The position numbers and the translations under genes were made by a program. A stretch of DNA of 64,000 nucleotides from Methylocystis sp. Sn-Cys. Lineage in GTDB: Bacteria > Pseudomonadota > Alphaproteobacteria > Rhizobiales > Beijerinckiaceae. Numbering within the stretch: the first letter of the stretch is position 1; each line of letters opens with the position of its first letter. A model generated the notes under the pieces. It was not told the origin of the DNA. It searched no databases and saw only the letters and a program-made list of their open reading frames with translations. Where the stretch lies: assembly GCF_016745395.1 (NCBI RefSeq), contig NZ_JAERVJ010000001.1:682001-746000 (forward strand), in the 5' to 3' direction. Shown one piece after another: positions 58,011-64,000 of this stretch.

Positions 58011-58061
58011 TATTGGGGCTAACGACGCAAGATCGTCACCCGATCACCAAGAAACCCTCGA

Positions 58062-58892
58062 TCACTCCGCCGGCGCAGGCGTGGGCGGCCGCGCACCCAT
58101 CGTGGTCAGCTTCGTCGCCGCCATGATCGCCACGATCGTCAGCACATAGACGACCACCTGCATCTGCGACGGCTGGTCGGCATAGCCAATGAGCGTATGC
58201 AGCACGCGGCCGAAGATGCTTTTGTCGGAGAGAATCCAGGAAGTGTCCCACACCGTATCGGTGAGCGCCGTGATGGTCCCCGACTGCTGCAGAAAGGCCA
58301 CCGCCTGAGCGGCGAGGCCGGCGGCGAGCAGCGTGATCATCGCGGTCGTTACGGCGAAGAGCTTTTTGGGCGGAATGGAGACGAGGCCAAAGAAGGTCGC
58401 AAAGCTGGTCAAGGCGCCGAGCGCCAGACCACCGAGGCCTCCGATCAGCACGCTCGTCCCCGACTCGCCCGAGGCGAGCACGCCGTAGAGGAAGAGCGCC
58501 ACCTCCGATCCCTCGCGCAGCACGGCGAGGCCGACGACAGTCGCGAGCGCGAACAGCGTGCGGTCGCCCCGCGCCACCGCCTTGCCGACGGCGGAAAGCT
58601 CCTGCGCGAGCTCCCTGCCGTGCTTGGCCATCCAGATGTTATGCCAGGCGAGCATCGCCACCGCGAGGATCAGCACGCTGGCGTTGAACAATTCCTGCCC
58701 GCTGCCTTCAAAAGCGCGCGACAGTTGTTCGGCGAAGACGGCGACAATCAGCGCGCCCAACACGCCTGCGCCGGCCCCGCCCGCGATGAACCGCCGCGAG
58801 CCCTCGACGCCCTGCGTCACCGCCGCGACGATGCCGATGATGAGGCCCGCCTCAATGGCCTCGCGAAAGACGATGATGAGCGCGCCGAGCAT
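58062..58892 (-). CDS. efeU: FTR1-family iron permease
   Basis: 276 residues, about seven membrane helices. Two REXXE iron-binding motifs are present: 'REAIEAG' in helix 1 and 'REGSEVALF' in helix 4. Members import iron in concert with a periplasmic partner. It starts on the stop of the cupredoxin gene (TAATG), so the two are coupled. There is no EfeB peroxidase gene nearby. Confidence 0.93.
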   Translation of the reverse strand: MLGALIIVFREAIEAGLIIGIVAAVTQGVEGSRRFIAGGAGAGVLGALIVAVFAEQLSRAFEGSGQELFNASVLILAVAMLAWHNIWMAKHGRELAQELSAVGKAVARGDRTLFALATVVGLAVLREGSEVALFLYGVLASGESGTSVLIGGLGGLALGALTSFATFFGLVSIPPKKLFAVTTAMITLLAAGLAAQAVAFLQQSGTITALTDTVWDTSWILSDKSIFGRVLHTLIGYADQPSQMQVVVYVLTIVAIMAATKLTTMGARPPTPAPAE

Positions 58893-59215
58893 TATTCTGC
58901 AACCACCTCGCCCTTGGCGCTGTCTTCATGGAACTCGCCGAAGAATTTATAGCGGCCGGGCTTCAGCGCCCGAATCTGGAAGGTCGCCTCGCTATTGGCC
59001 GGAACGACTTTCTCGATGCGCAGCGGCTTCGACTCGAACTCTTCCGGCGTGCCGTCGAGATTCTTGACGACGAGGGTCGCTGGCTTGTCGGCAGGGATTT
59101 TCAGCTCGGCAGGATCGAACTTATGGTCCTTGATCGTGAGCGTATAGGTCTCGGCCGAAGCCGCGCCCGCAAAACCGGTGATCAAAATCAAAAACGCCGT
59201 CGCTATCCTGTTCAT
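58892..59215 (-). CDS. Periplasmic cupredoxin-domain protein, EfeO-like
   Basis: 107 residues: signal peptide 'AFLILITGFAGAASA' and one cupredoxin domain ('YTLTIKDHKFDPAELKIPAD', 'GRYKFFGEFHEDSAKG'). It matches the N-terminal cupredoxin domain of EfeO without the M75 peptidase domain. It probably binds or oxidises iron (or copper) for the permease, with which it is translationally coupled. Confidence 0.88.
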   Translation of the reverse strand: MNRIATAFLILITGFAGAASAETYTLTIKDHKFDPAELKIPADKPATLVVKNLDGTPEEFESKPLRIEKVVPANSEATFQIRALKPGRYKFFGEFHEDSAKGEVVAE

Positions 59216-59285
59216 GTTTGTCGCTTCCTGGCCGAATACTTACCACAAGCAACGTAGGGACCAGCAGCGCGGCCGTCAAAGGGGA

Positions 59286-59308
59286 TAGTCTGGATTTTTT
59301 CCAGACTA
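59286..59308. promoter_or_regulatory. Perfect 9-bp palindrome upstream of the iron operon
   Basis: TAGTCTGGA-TTTTT-TCCAGACTA, 71 bases upstream of the cupredoxin start. Position and symmetry fit an iron-responsive operator (Irr/Fur/RirA type), though it is not an exact match to any consensus I know. Confidence 0.5.
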
Positions 59309-59405
59309 CTGAATTGACGTTTTTCTTACCCGCTACTGTCGCTTTTCTCACAGCTCTTGCTGCGGATGAAGAGGCGTAACACGAACGAATAATTTTTTCA
59401 ATTAC

Positions 59406-59744
59406 TTAGCCGCCAGGATAGCCATGGCGGGCCTTCGAGGCGCGCACAAGCGAGATCGCCTTGGCGTCTTGTCCTGACGAACAGGCGGCGGCGGCTTCGG
59501 AGATTTCGCCCTGGATCTGGCCGTAGACGCTCTGGTTGACGTGACCCATGGAAAGGTCGTTCTCGATCACCGCCTTATAGCGCGACACAGAGCCCGAGCA
59601 GCCGGCGCCTTCCGGCATCTGAAAGGCCGAGGGCGCGGCGCTCTGCTGTGGCGGCTCAGCCGCGGGCTGGCTCTGGCGCGGCGCGTTGCAACTGGCCAGG
59701 GCCATCGCCGTCAGGCTGACTGCATGGAAGGCCGAAAGGCGCAT
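59406..59744 (-). CDS. Small lipoprotein, unknown
   Basis: 112 residues with lipobox 'AMALASC' (Cys19), a Pro/Gln linker and a C-terminal region with two Cys ('EGAGCSGSV', 'AAAACSSG'). A strong GGAGGAGAG ribosome site precedes ATG 59744; the frame upstream to 59807 is spurious. It lies 49 bases after the kinase stop on the same strand and may share its transcript. Function unknown. Confidence 0.75.
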   Translation of the reverse strand: MRLSAFHAVSLTAMALASCNAPRQSQPAAEPPQQSAAPSAFQMPEGAGCSGSVSRYKAVIENDLSMGHVNQSVYGQIQGEISEAAAACSSGQDAKAISLVRASKARHGYPGG

Positions 59745-59793
59745 GTCTCTCCTCCGAATCGGGTAGGTCTCGCGCCCAGTCTTTAAAGCGTTG

Positions 59794-62484
59794 TCACTCC
59801 GCCGCAAGCACCTGCGGGGGCGGGAAGGCGATCTCGATCAGCGTGCCTTCGTTCTTGCGGCTCTTGATGGTGAAGGAGGCGTTGTTCGCTTCGATCAGGG
59901 CCTTGGTCAGCGGCAGGCCGAGTCCCGTGCCCGGCCGCTTATGGGCGGTCAAGACCTGCTTGAACGGCTCCAGCGCCATCTGCACTTCGTCGTCCGACAT
60001 GCCGATGCCGGTGTCCTTCACGCGGATCAGGACATAGCCCGAGTCGGTGAGCGCGGACGAGACGATCACCTGGCCGCCCGCTTCATTGAACTTCATCGCA
60101 TTGGAGAGAAGGTTCAACAGAATTTGCTTGAGCGAGCGCCTGTCGGCGCGGATCGGCGGCAGTCGCGAGGCAAGCGACAGACGCATGACGACGCGCGCCT
60201 GATTGGCCTGCGTCTGCATGATCGAGGCGCATTCGGAGATGACGGCGTTGGCGTCCACGCGGTCGAAATCGAGCTCCATCTTGCCGGCCTCGATCTTCGA
60301 GAGGTCGAGGAGGTCGTTGACCAGCGAGAGCACATGCGCGCCCGAGGCGTGGACGTCTTTGAGATATTCCTTGTAGCGCACCGAGCCGATCGGGCCGAAG
60401 CGCTCTTCCATCATCACTTCGGCGAAGCCCAGGATGGCGTTGAGCGGCGTGCGAATCTCATGGCTGACGCGCGCGAGGAAATCGGACTTCGCCGCGCTCG
60501 CTTGTTCCGCCGCGTCGCGGGCGGCTTCCAGCTCGACGTTTCGCGCCTGTGCGCCCGGCTCCCGCAGGGTGAGGCACAGTTTGCGCGCCGGACCCAGACG
60601 GCGGCAGGACGCCTCGAAGCTTTTGCCGCCGACCCGCGCCGTTAGACGCAGCGTTTCGGAGGTCTCGCCCGCGCGGATCAGCCTTGCGGCGAGCGCGCGC
60701 GTCTCTTCCAATGCAAACAGCGACGCTAGAGGGAGGTCCTGCAAGGCGCGGTTTTCGGCGTCGAAGAGCTTCGCGAACGCGCCCGTGACGTTCTCGATGC
60801 GCGCGTCGTCAGCCAAGATGGCGACGGCGACGCCGCTTGCGTCGAGAATGGCGCGCAACAGGCTGTTGTCCGTCTGCAGGCGGGCAAGTTTTTCCTCGCG
60901 CTCGCGGACCAGCGCCAGGGCGCTTTCCTCGGGGCCGGGCAGGCGGTTGCGATTGCGGCGCAGGGTGACGAGAGTCGCCGGCGCGCCGTCCCACGCGACG
61001 GATTGAAGGTGCACGTCGACGTCGAGCGCTTCTCCCTCGCTCGACCGCACGGCGGCGGCGCGCGCCCCCGGATCGGCCGGAGGGCGGCCGAAAAACATGC
61101 GCGCGAGCCCGCCGTCGGCCTCAAACGCCGCAGCGTCCTTGTAGCCGAGATAATCGAGCAGCGTGCGGTTGGCGAACAGCGTCTGCGCGCCCCGCGCGAT
61201 CAAAACGCCGACAGGCAGGCAATCGAGGACGTCCGCCGACGGCGCGGGAGCCAGTTGAGCTGGAGCCGCTTCGGATGGGCTTTGTTCGAGCCGCTGAAGC
61301 TCCGCCGCAATGGCGTCGAGGCCCGCGTCGGCAGGCGGCGCGTCCGCAGCTTCCGTGTCCTCGGCGGGCGCATCTTCCGCAGCATTCATCACGGGAAGCT
61401 CGCCGGCCCGCAAGGCGCGGGCGATCTCCTCGAAATTCAAGCGCTCGGACGACGTCAGAGCGCTTTTTTCCGGCGCAGGCGCGCCCCGACGCTCCGCCTC
61501 TTGCCGTTGAGCTGCGGGGCGCAAAGGCACGACATTGGCGCCGGCATAGGCCTCCTGCGCGGCCGGCGGCGAAGGCTCGGGGGCCGGGCCCGGGTCTCTC
61601 TGCGGCGGTTGCTCGGCGACGAAGGCCCGGGCAAGATGCAGGACGCCATAGCCTTGGAAACCCGCGAAATGGCGATCCGCGTCCATCGCCGGCAGCGCGC
61701 CAAGCGTCGTCGGCGCGAGGGCCGAGGCGTCGTCGAGAGGCCAGTTTACCTCTACGCCGCCCCAGCTTTTCGGGGCGGCCATTGCGGCGGCGAGCGCAGG
61801 ACCAAGCGAGAAAGCCGTCGCGACCTCCTCGACCGTGCGGCCCAATATGTCGGCGCTCGCGACGCCGACGACATCCGCGAGCGTCTGCGTCACGTCGGTG
61901 AACCGGCCCACAGCATCCGTCTTCCAGAGGAAGCGCGCGCGCTGGCCGTGACGCGCGACGAGGTCTTCCCGCAGCGCGGCTTCGCTTGGAACAAGGGAAG
62001 GCGGCGGGGCGACAGAGGGCGGAATTTCCGCGGGCGTCGCTTCCGCGGGGGCGCCCGTTTCGGGATCTTCGCGAGTCCGTCTCCCTGCCGCAGGGCGCAC
62101 GCCGAGCGCCGCGATGACGAAACAGGGGCGCGCGTCGCCCTCCGCCAGCTTGCGGCAGAGGATGGTGACGGTTTGAGGCGCGTCGGCGAGGTCGAAATGC
62201 AGGCGCTCGAGGCGCAGCGCGGCGCCGTGGCGGACAGATTCGACCAGCTCCGCAAGCCGTCTCGCGCCGGGCGCGTCGCTGAAAAAGAGCCGCTTGGCTA
62301 CGGCCTCCGCATCTGAGCCGAAAACGGCGCGAGCCGAGTCGTTGAGATGAACAATTCTAAGAGGATCGCCGGAGGCCGCGACAATCGGCGCTCCGGAAGC
62401 GTCGAGCGCAGAAAATGCAGGATCGGCCGCGATGCGGCTGGCGGCGAAACTGCCCCCTTCGACCTCGACCTGCGAAACGCTCAT
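59794..62484 (-). CDS. pdhS: PdhS-like PAS sensor histidine kinase
   Basis: 896 residues from ATG 62484. Two or three PAS-like regions and a long Pro/Ala-rich linker fill the N-terminal ~640 residues; no membrane helix is seen. The catalytic part has H-box 'FLARVSHEIRTPLNAILGFA', N-box 'LLNLLSNAMKFNEAGG', 'DTGIGMS' and 'GTGLGLPLTKALIEANN'. The stretch 'EVMMEERFGPIG' plus 'YKEYLKDVHASGAHV' is characteristic of PdhS/PleC-type kinases, which control DivK and cell-cycle asymmetry in Hyphomicrobiales. Assignment to PdhS rather than another PleC paralogue is inference. Confidence 0.85.
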   Translation of the reverse strand: MSVSQVEVEGGSFAASRIAADPAFSALDASGAPIVAASGDPLRIVHLNDSARAVFGSDAEAVAKRLFFSDAPGARRLAELVESVRHGAALRLERLHFDLADAPQTVTILCRKLAEGDARPCFVIAALGVRPAAGRRTREDPETGAPAEATPAEIPPSVAPPPSLVPSEAALREDLVARHGQRARFLWKTDAVGRFTDVTQTLADVVGVASADILGRTVEEVATAFSLGPALAAAMAAPKSWGGVEVNWPLDDASALAPTTLGALPAMDADRHFAGFQGYGVLHLARAFVAEQPPQRDPGPAPEPSPPAAQEAYAGANVVPLRPAAQRQEAERRGAPAPEKSALTSSERLNFEEIARALRAGELPVMNAAEDAPAEDTEAADAPPADAGLDAIAAELQRLEQSPSEAAPAQLAPAPSADVLDCLPVGVLIARGAQTLFANRTLLDYLGYKDAAAFEADGGLARMFFGRPPADPGARAAAVRSSEGEALDVDVHLQSVAWDGAPATLVTLRRNRNRLPGPEESALALVREREEKLARLQTDNSLLRAILDASGVAVAILADDARIENVTGAFAKLFDAENRALQDLPLASLFALEETRALAARLIRAGETSETLRLTARVGGKSFEASCRRLGPARKLCLTLREPGAQARNVELEAARDAAEQASAAKSDFLARVSHEIRTPLNAILGFAEVMMEERFGPIGSVRYKEYLKDVHASGAHVLSLVNDLLDLSKIEAGKMELDFDRVDANAVISECASIMQTQANQARVVMRLSLASRLPPIRADRRSLKQILLNLLSNAMKFNEAGGQVIVSSALTDSGYVLIRVKDTGIGMSDDEVQMALEPFKQVLTAHKRPGTGLGLPLTKALIEANNASFTIKSRKNEGTLIEIAFPPPQVLAAE

Positions 62485-62688
62485 GCACGAACCGCCCTTG
62501 CGACGGAGACGCCACATCGCCGCCGTAGCGCCTCCCCAGGGGTCGATCGATCCCTTCCAAGGGGGCGCCCAGGCTCGGGCGTTAACGCAAACTTAATCGT
62601 ACGGCGCGCGCCGCGTCTATTGGGGTTCATCCGAATTTCAGCGTATTTTTGTGTAAAGCCCTGTGTAGAACGTGGATGATTGTGCGAC

Positions 62689-62703
62689 GCAACAAAATGT
62701 TGC
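62689..62703. promoter_or_regulatory. Candidate PhaR operator of the phasin gene
   Basis: GCAAC-AAAAT-GTTGC, a perfect 5-bp inverted repeat, followed directly by a related direct copy 'gcaacgcagcaaag'. TGC-rich sites of this sort are bound by the PHB-responsive repressor PhaR. It lies about 120 bases upstream of the first phasin. Confidence 0.5.
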
Positions 62704-62824
62704 AACGCAGCAAAGTTTCGGGCATAGTTTCCTTACCAGTCTGCGTTACAGCCGATCGGCGGCGGCGCGCCGCCTGCGCGGCGACCCTGAAAAGATCGTC
62801 GCGCGGCTTCAACAGGAGATGTCC

Positions 62825-63184
62825 ATGGCTGACCCGATCTACCAAGTTCCAAATGAAGTTCGTGATTTCGCCGAGAAAAGCGTCGAGCAGGCGCGTAAGG
62901 CCTTCGAGGGATTCGCCGGCGCGGCCCAAAAGGCGCTGAGCTCCACCACCGAGCTGCCGATCGTGCCGCCGGGCGCCAAGGACGTCGGCGTCAAGGCGCT
63001 GTCTTTTGCGGAAGCTAACGTCAACGCCGCCTTCGACCTCGCGCAGAAGCTCGTGAAGGCGAAGGATCCGCAGGAGGTTTTCCAGCTCCAGGCGGAATAT
63101 GTGAAATCGCAGCTCGCGACGATCCAGGAACAGACGAAGGAACTGGGCGCCGCCATTCAACGGTCCACCACGCTCAAGTCCTGA
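62825..63184 (+). CDS. Phasin family protein
   Basis: 119 residues, helical, with 'VRDFAEKSVEQARKAFEGF' and 'VFQLQAEYVKSQLATIQEQT', the phasin_2 pattern. Phasins coat polyhydroxybutyrate granules. ATG 62825 has AGGAG six bases upstream (an ATG at 62819 abuts it). Followed by a second phasin after 33 bases. Confidence 0.92.
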   Translation: MADPIYQVPNEVRDFAEKSVEQARKAFEGFAGAAQKALSSTTELPIVPPGAKDVGVKALSFAEANVNAAFDLAQKLVKAKDPQEVFQLQAEYVKSQLATIQEQTKELGAAIQRSTTLKS

Positions 63185-63217
63185 CCCATCGGTTCGAACA
63201 CTCGAAGGAGCGGTATC

Positions 63218-63691
63218 ATGGCGAAGCAAGGCAAAGTTGATCAGCACAGCGGCGCGCCCGGCGCTGGGCAGGAAACCCCTGTCGACGCGCCGGCGCAGGC
63301 GCCGCTCGAGGTTCACGCCGACGAAGCCGCTGCGCCGGCGCCGTTGAACGAGGGCGCCGCGAGCGCCGTCGTCGCGCCCCCCCTCGCGGTCATCGAGGAA
63401 GCGGTCGAAACGGCGCAGGAAAGCTTCTCGGCCTCCTTCGAGTTCGACACGGCCCTTTGGTCGAAAAGATCCTTGGAGCTCTGGTCGGAGAATGCCGCCG
63501 CTTTCCTCGGATTAGCCGAAGGAATCGCCAAAGCGAAAAACTTCGAGGAGGTCGTCGACCTTCAGTCGCGCTTCGCGAGCGAGCGCTTCGAGGCCTTCAT
63601 CCGTCAGTCGAAGGAGCTGATGGAATTTGCGAGAAGCCTCGCGGCCTTGTCCGCCGCGCCGCTTTGCGCCCCTTCGAAAAAGGCCGCCTGA
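63218..63691 (+). CDS. Phasin family protein with Ala/Pro-rich N-terminus
   Basis: 157 residues. The first ~60 are Ala/Pro/Glu-rich and probably disordered; the rest is a phasin domain ('SLELWSENAAAFLGLAEGI', 'VVDLQSRFASERFEAFIRQS'). GAAGGAG precedes the ATG. Likely co-transcribed with the first phasin and targeted to the same granules. Confidence 0.9.
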   Translation: MAKQGKVDQHSGAPGAGQETPVDAPAQAPLEVHADEAAAPAPLNEGAASAVVAPPLAVIEEAVETAQESFSASFEFDTALWSKRSLELWSENAAAFLGLAEGIAKAKNFEEVVDLQSRFASERFEAFIRQSKELMEFARSLAALSAAPLCAPSKKAA

Positions 63692-63724
63692 GACAGCGTT
63701 TTCTTCCGGCCGCCGCGTTATCGT

Positions 63725-63790
63725 GGATGCGACGAAGCAATCCGGCGACCTATCGTCGCCCGGGATTGCTTCGCGTCGCTCGCAATGACG
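63725..63790. repeat. Type A palindromic repeat, partial
   Basis: 'gcgacgaagcaatccggcg' pairs with 'gggattgcttcgcgtcgc' and ends 'tcgcaatgacgg'; the left outer arm is missing. It lies between the second phasin and aroE. Confidence 0.7.
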
Positions 63791-63798
63791 GGCTTATT

Positions 63799-64000
63799 CT
63801 ACAGATCCGCCACGATGAGGGCGCGGAGCGCCGGCGTGACGTCCGGCATGGTTCCGGTCCAATCGCGGAAGGCCGGTCGCGCCTGATGCAGCAACATGCC
63901 GAGGCCGTCGACCGGCGTCGCGCCCATGCGTCGCGCGGCGGCGAGCAGCGGCGTCTCCAGCGGGGCGTAGACGATGTCCGCGACCAGCGCCGTCGTGGGC
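63799..64000 (-). CDS. aroE: Shikimate dehydrogenase, C-terminal part
   Basis: The last 66 codons of a minus-strand gene whose 5' part lies outside the window. The residues read '[20 protein letters not shown]', then '[15 protein letters not shown]', then a short end 'LRALIVADL' before TAG. This is the AroE C-terminal signature (D-x-V-Y-x-P, G-L-x-M-L-x-x-Q). AroE reduces 3-dehydroshikimate with NADPH. Confidence 0.9.
   Translation of the reverse strand, partial: PTTALVADIVYAPLETPLLAAARRMGATPVDGLGMLLHQARPAFRDWTGTMPDVTPALRALIVADL

Overview
The window is GC-rich chromosomal DNA of an alphaproteobacterium, most likely a member of the Hyphomicrobiales close to Methylocystis/Methylosinus or Beijerinckiaceae. 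This placement is inferred from gene content and order (rplU-rpmA-GNAT-obgE, atpHAGDC, recA next to alaS, a PdhS-type kinase, a lone methylmalonyl-CoA mutase small subunit, two phasins), and from the dense load of palindromic interspersed repeats. No database search was possible. No rRNA, tRNA or CRISPR array was seen.

Layout. 1-5 kb: an incomplete-at-the-edge methyltransferase, a 30-residue membrane protein with its own terminator, and secA. 5-8.2 kb: a cytochrome bd operon, cydP-cydA-cydB, on the minus strand. 8.2-12.2 kb: a DUF2267 protein, a NodB-like polysaccharide deacetylase, two GNAT enzymes and a zinc alcohol dehydrogenase. 12.4-15.2 kb: rplU-rpmA-GNAT-obgE. 15.2-20 kb: small secreted or unknown proteins, an O-methyltransferase and oligoendopeptidase F. 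20-24 kb: an operon of a divergent SHMT-like enzyme, a FemAB-like acyltransferase and an APH/P-loop kinase fusion. 24.3-25.6 kb: an HxlR regulator divergent from an azoreductase. 25.6-26.1 kb: a gene-free, strongly self-complementary stretch that may be a structured RNA. 26.3-32.4 kb: an amine oxidase fusion, two unknown proteins, an L,D-transpeptidase, apt and mtnP. 32.9-37.9 kb: the F1 ATP synthase operon. 37.9-43.2 kb: a cNMP-domain potassium channel, alaS and recA on the minus strand. 43.2-45.5 kb: an IS1595-family transposon carrying a trypsin-like peptidase. 45.6-49 kb: small envelope proteins and an extensin-like protein. 49-54.7 kb: a minus-strand lipid cluster of ACP, ketosynthase, two hotdog proteins, SDR and two glycosyltransferases. 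54.9-64 kb: a mutase subunit, Hsp20, an FTR1 iron permease with a cupredoxin partner, a PdhS-like kinase, two phasins and the 3' end of aroE.

How parts fit. The housekeeping blocks are ordinary. Three things stand out. First, the transposon is flanked by an 8-bp duplication; removing the element and one copy restores a perfect alphaproteobacterial LexA box (GTTC-N7-GTTC) upstream of recA, so the insertion appears to have split the SOS operator of recA while leaving a plausible core promoter intact. Second, the ACP/ketosynthase/dehydratase/reductase/glycosyltransferase block looks like a dedicated acyl-chain synthesis and glycosylation pathway that I cannot match to a named product. Third, a 164-bp palindromic repeat at 24139-24302 is inserted in another repeat whose uninterrupted copy lies at 1790-1924, giving an empty-site/filled-site pair with a 6-bp duplication.

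Gene-free stretches over 300 bases: 1236-1552 (repeat E1, terminator), 1646-1985 (repeat G1, hairpin), 4806-5230 (repeat D1; nothing else seen), 12216-12597 (repeat C3, rplU promoter and hairpin), 19719-20094 (repeats F1 and a B half-copy), 24033-24346 (repeats G2/E2), 25576-26311 (RNA candidate, repeat F2), 32404-32916 (a candidate atp promoter only), 46521-46878 (repeat E5) and 62485-62824 (phasin promoter region).
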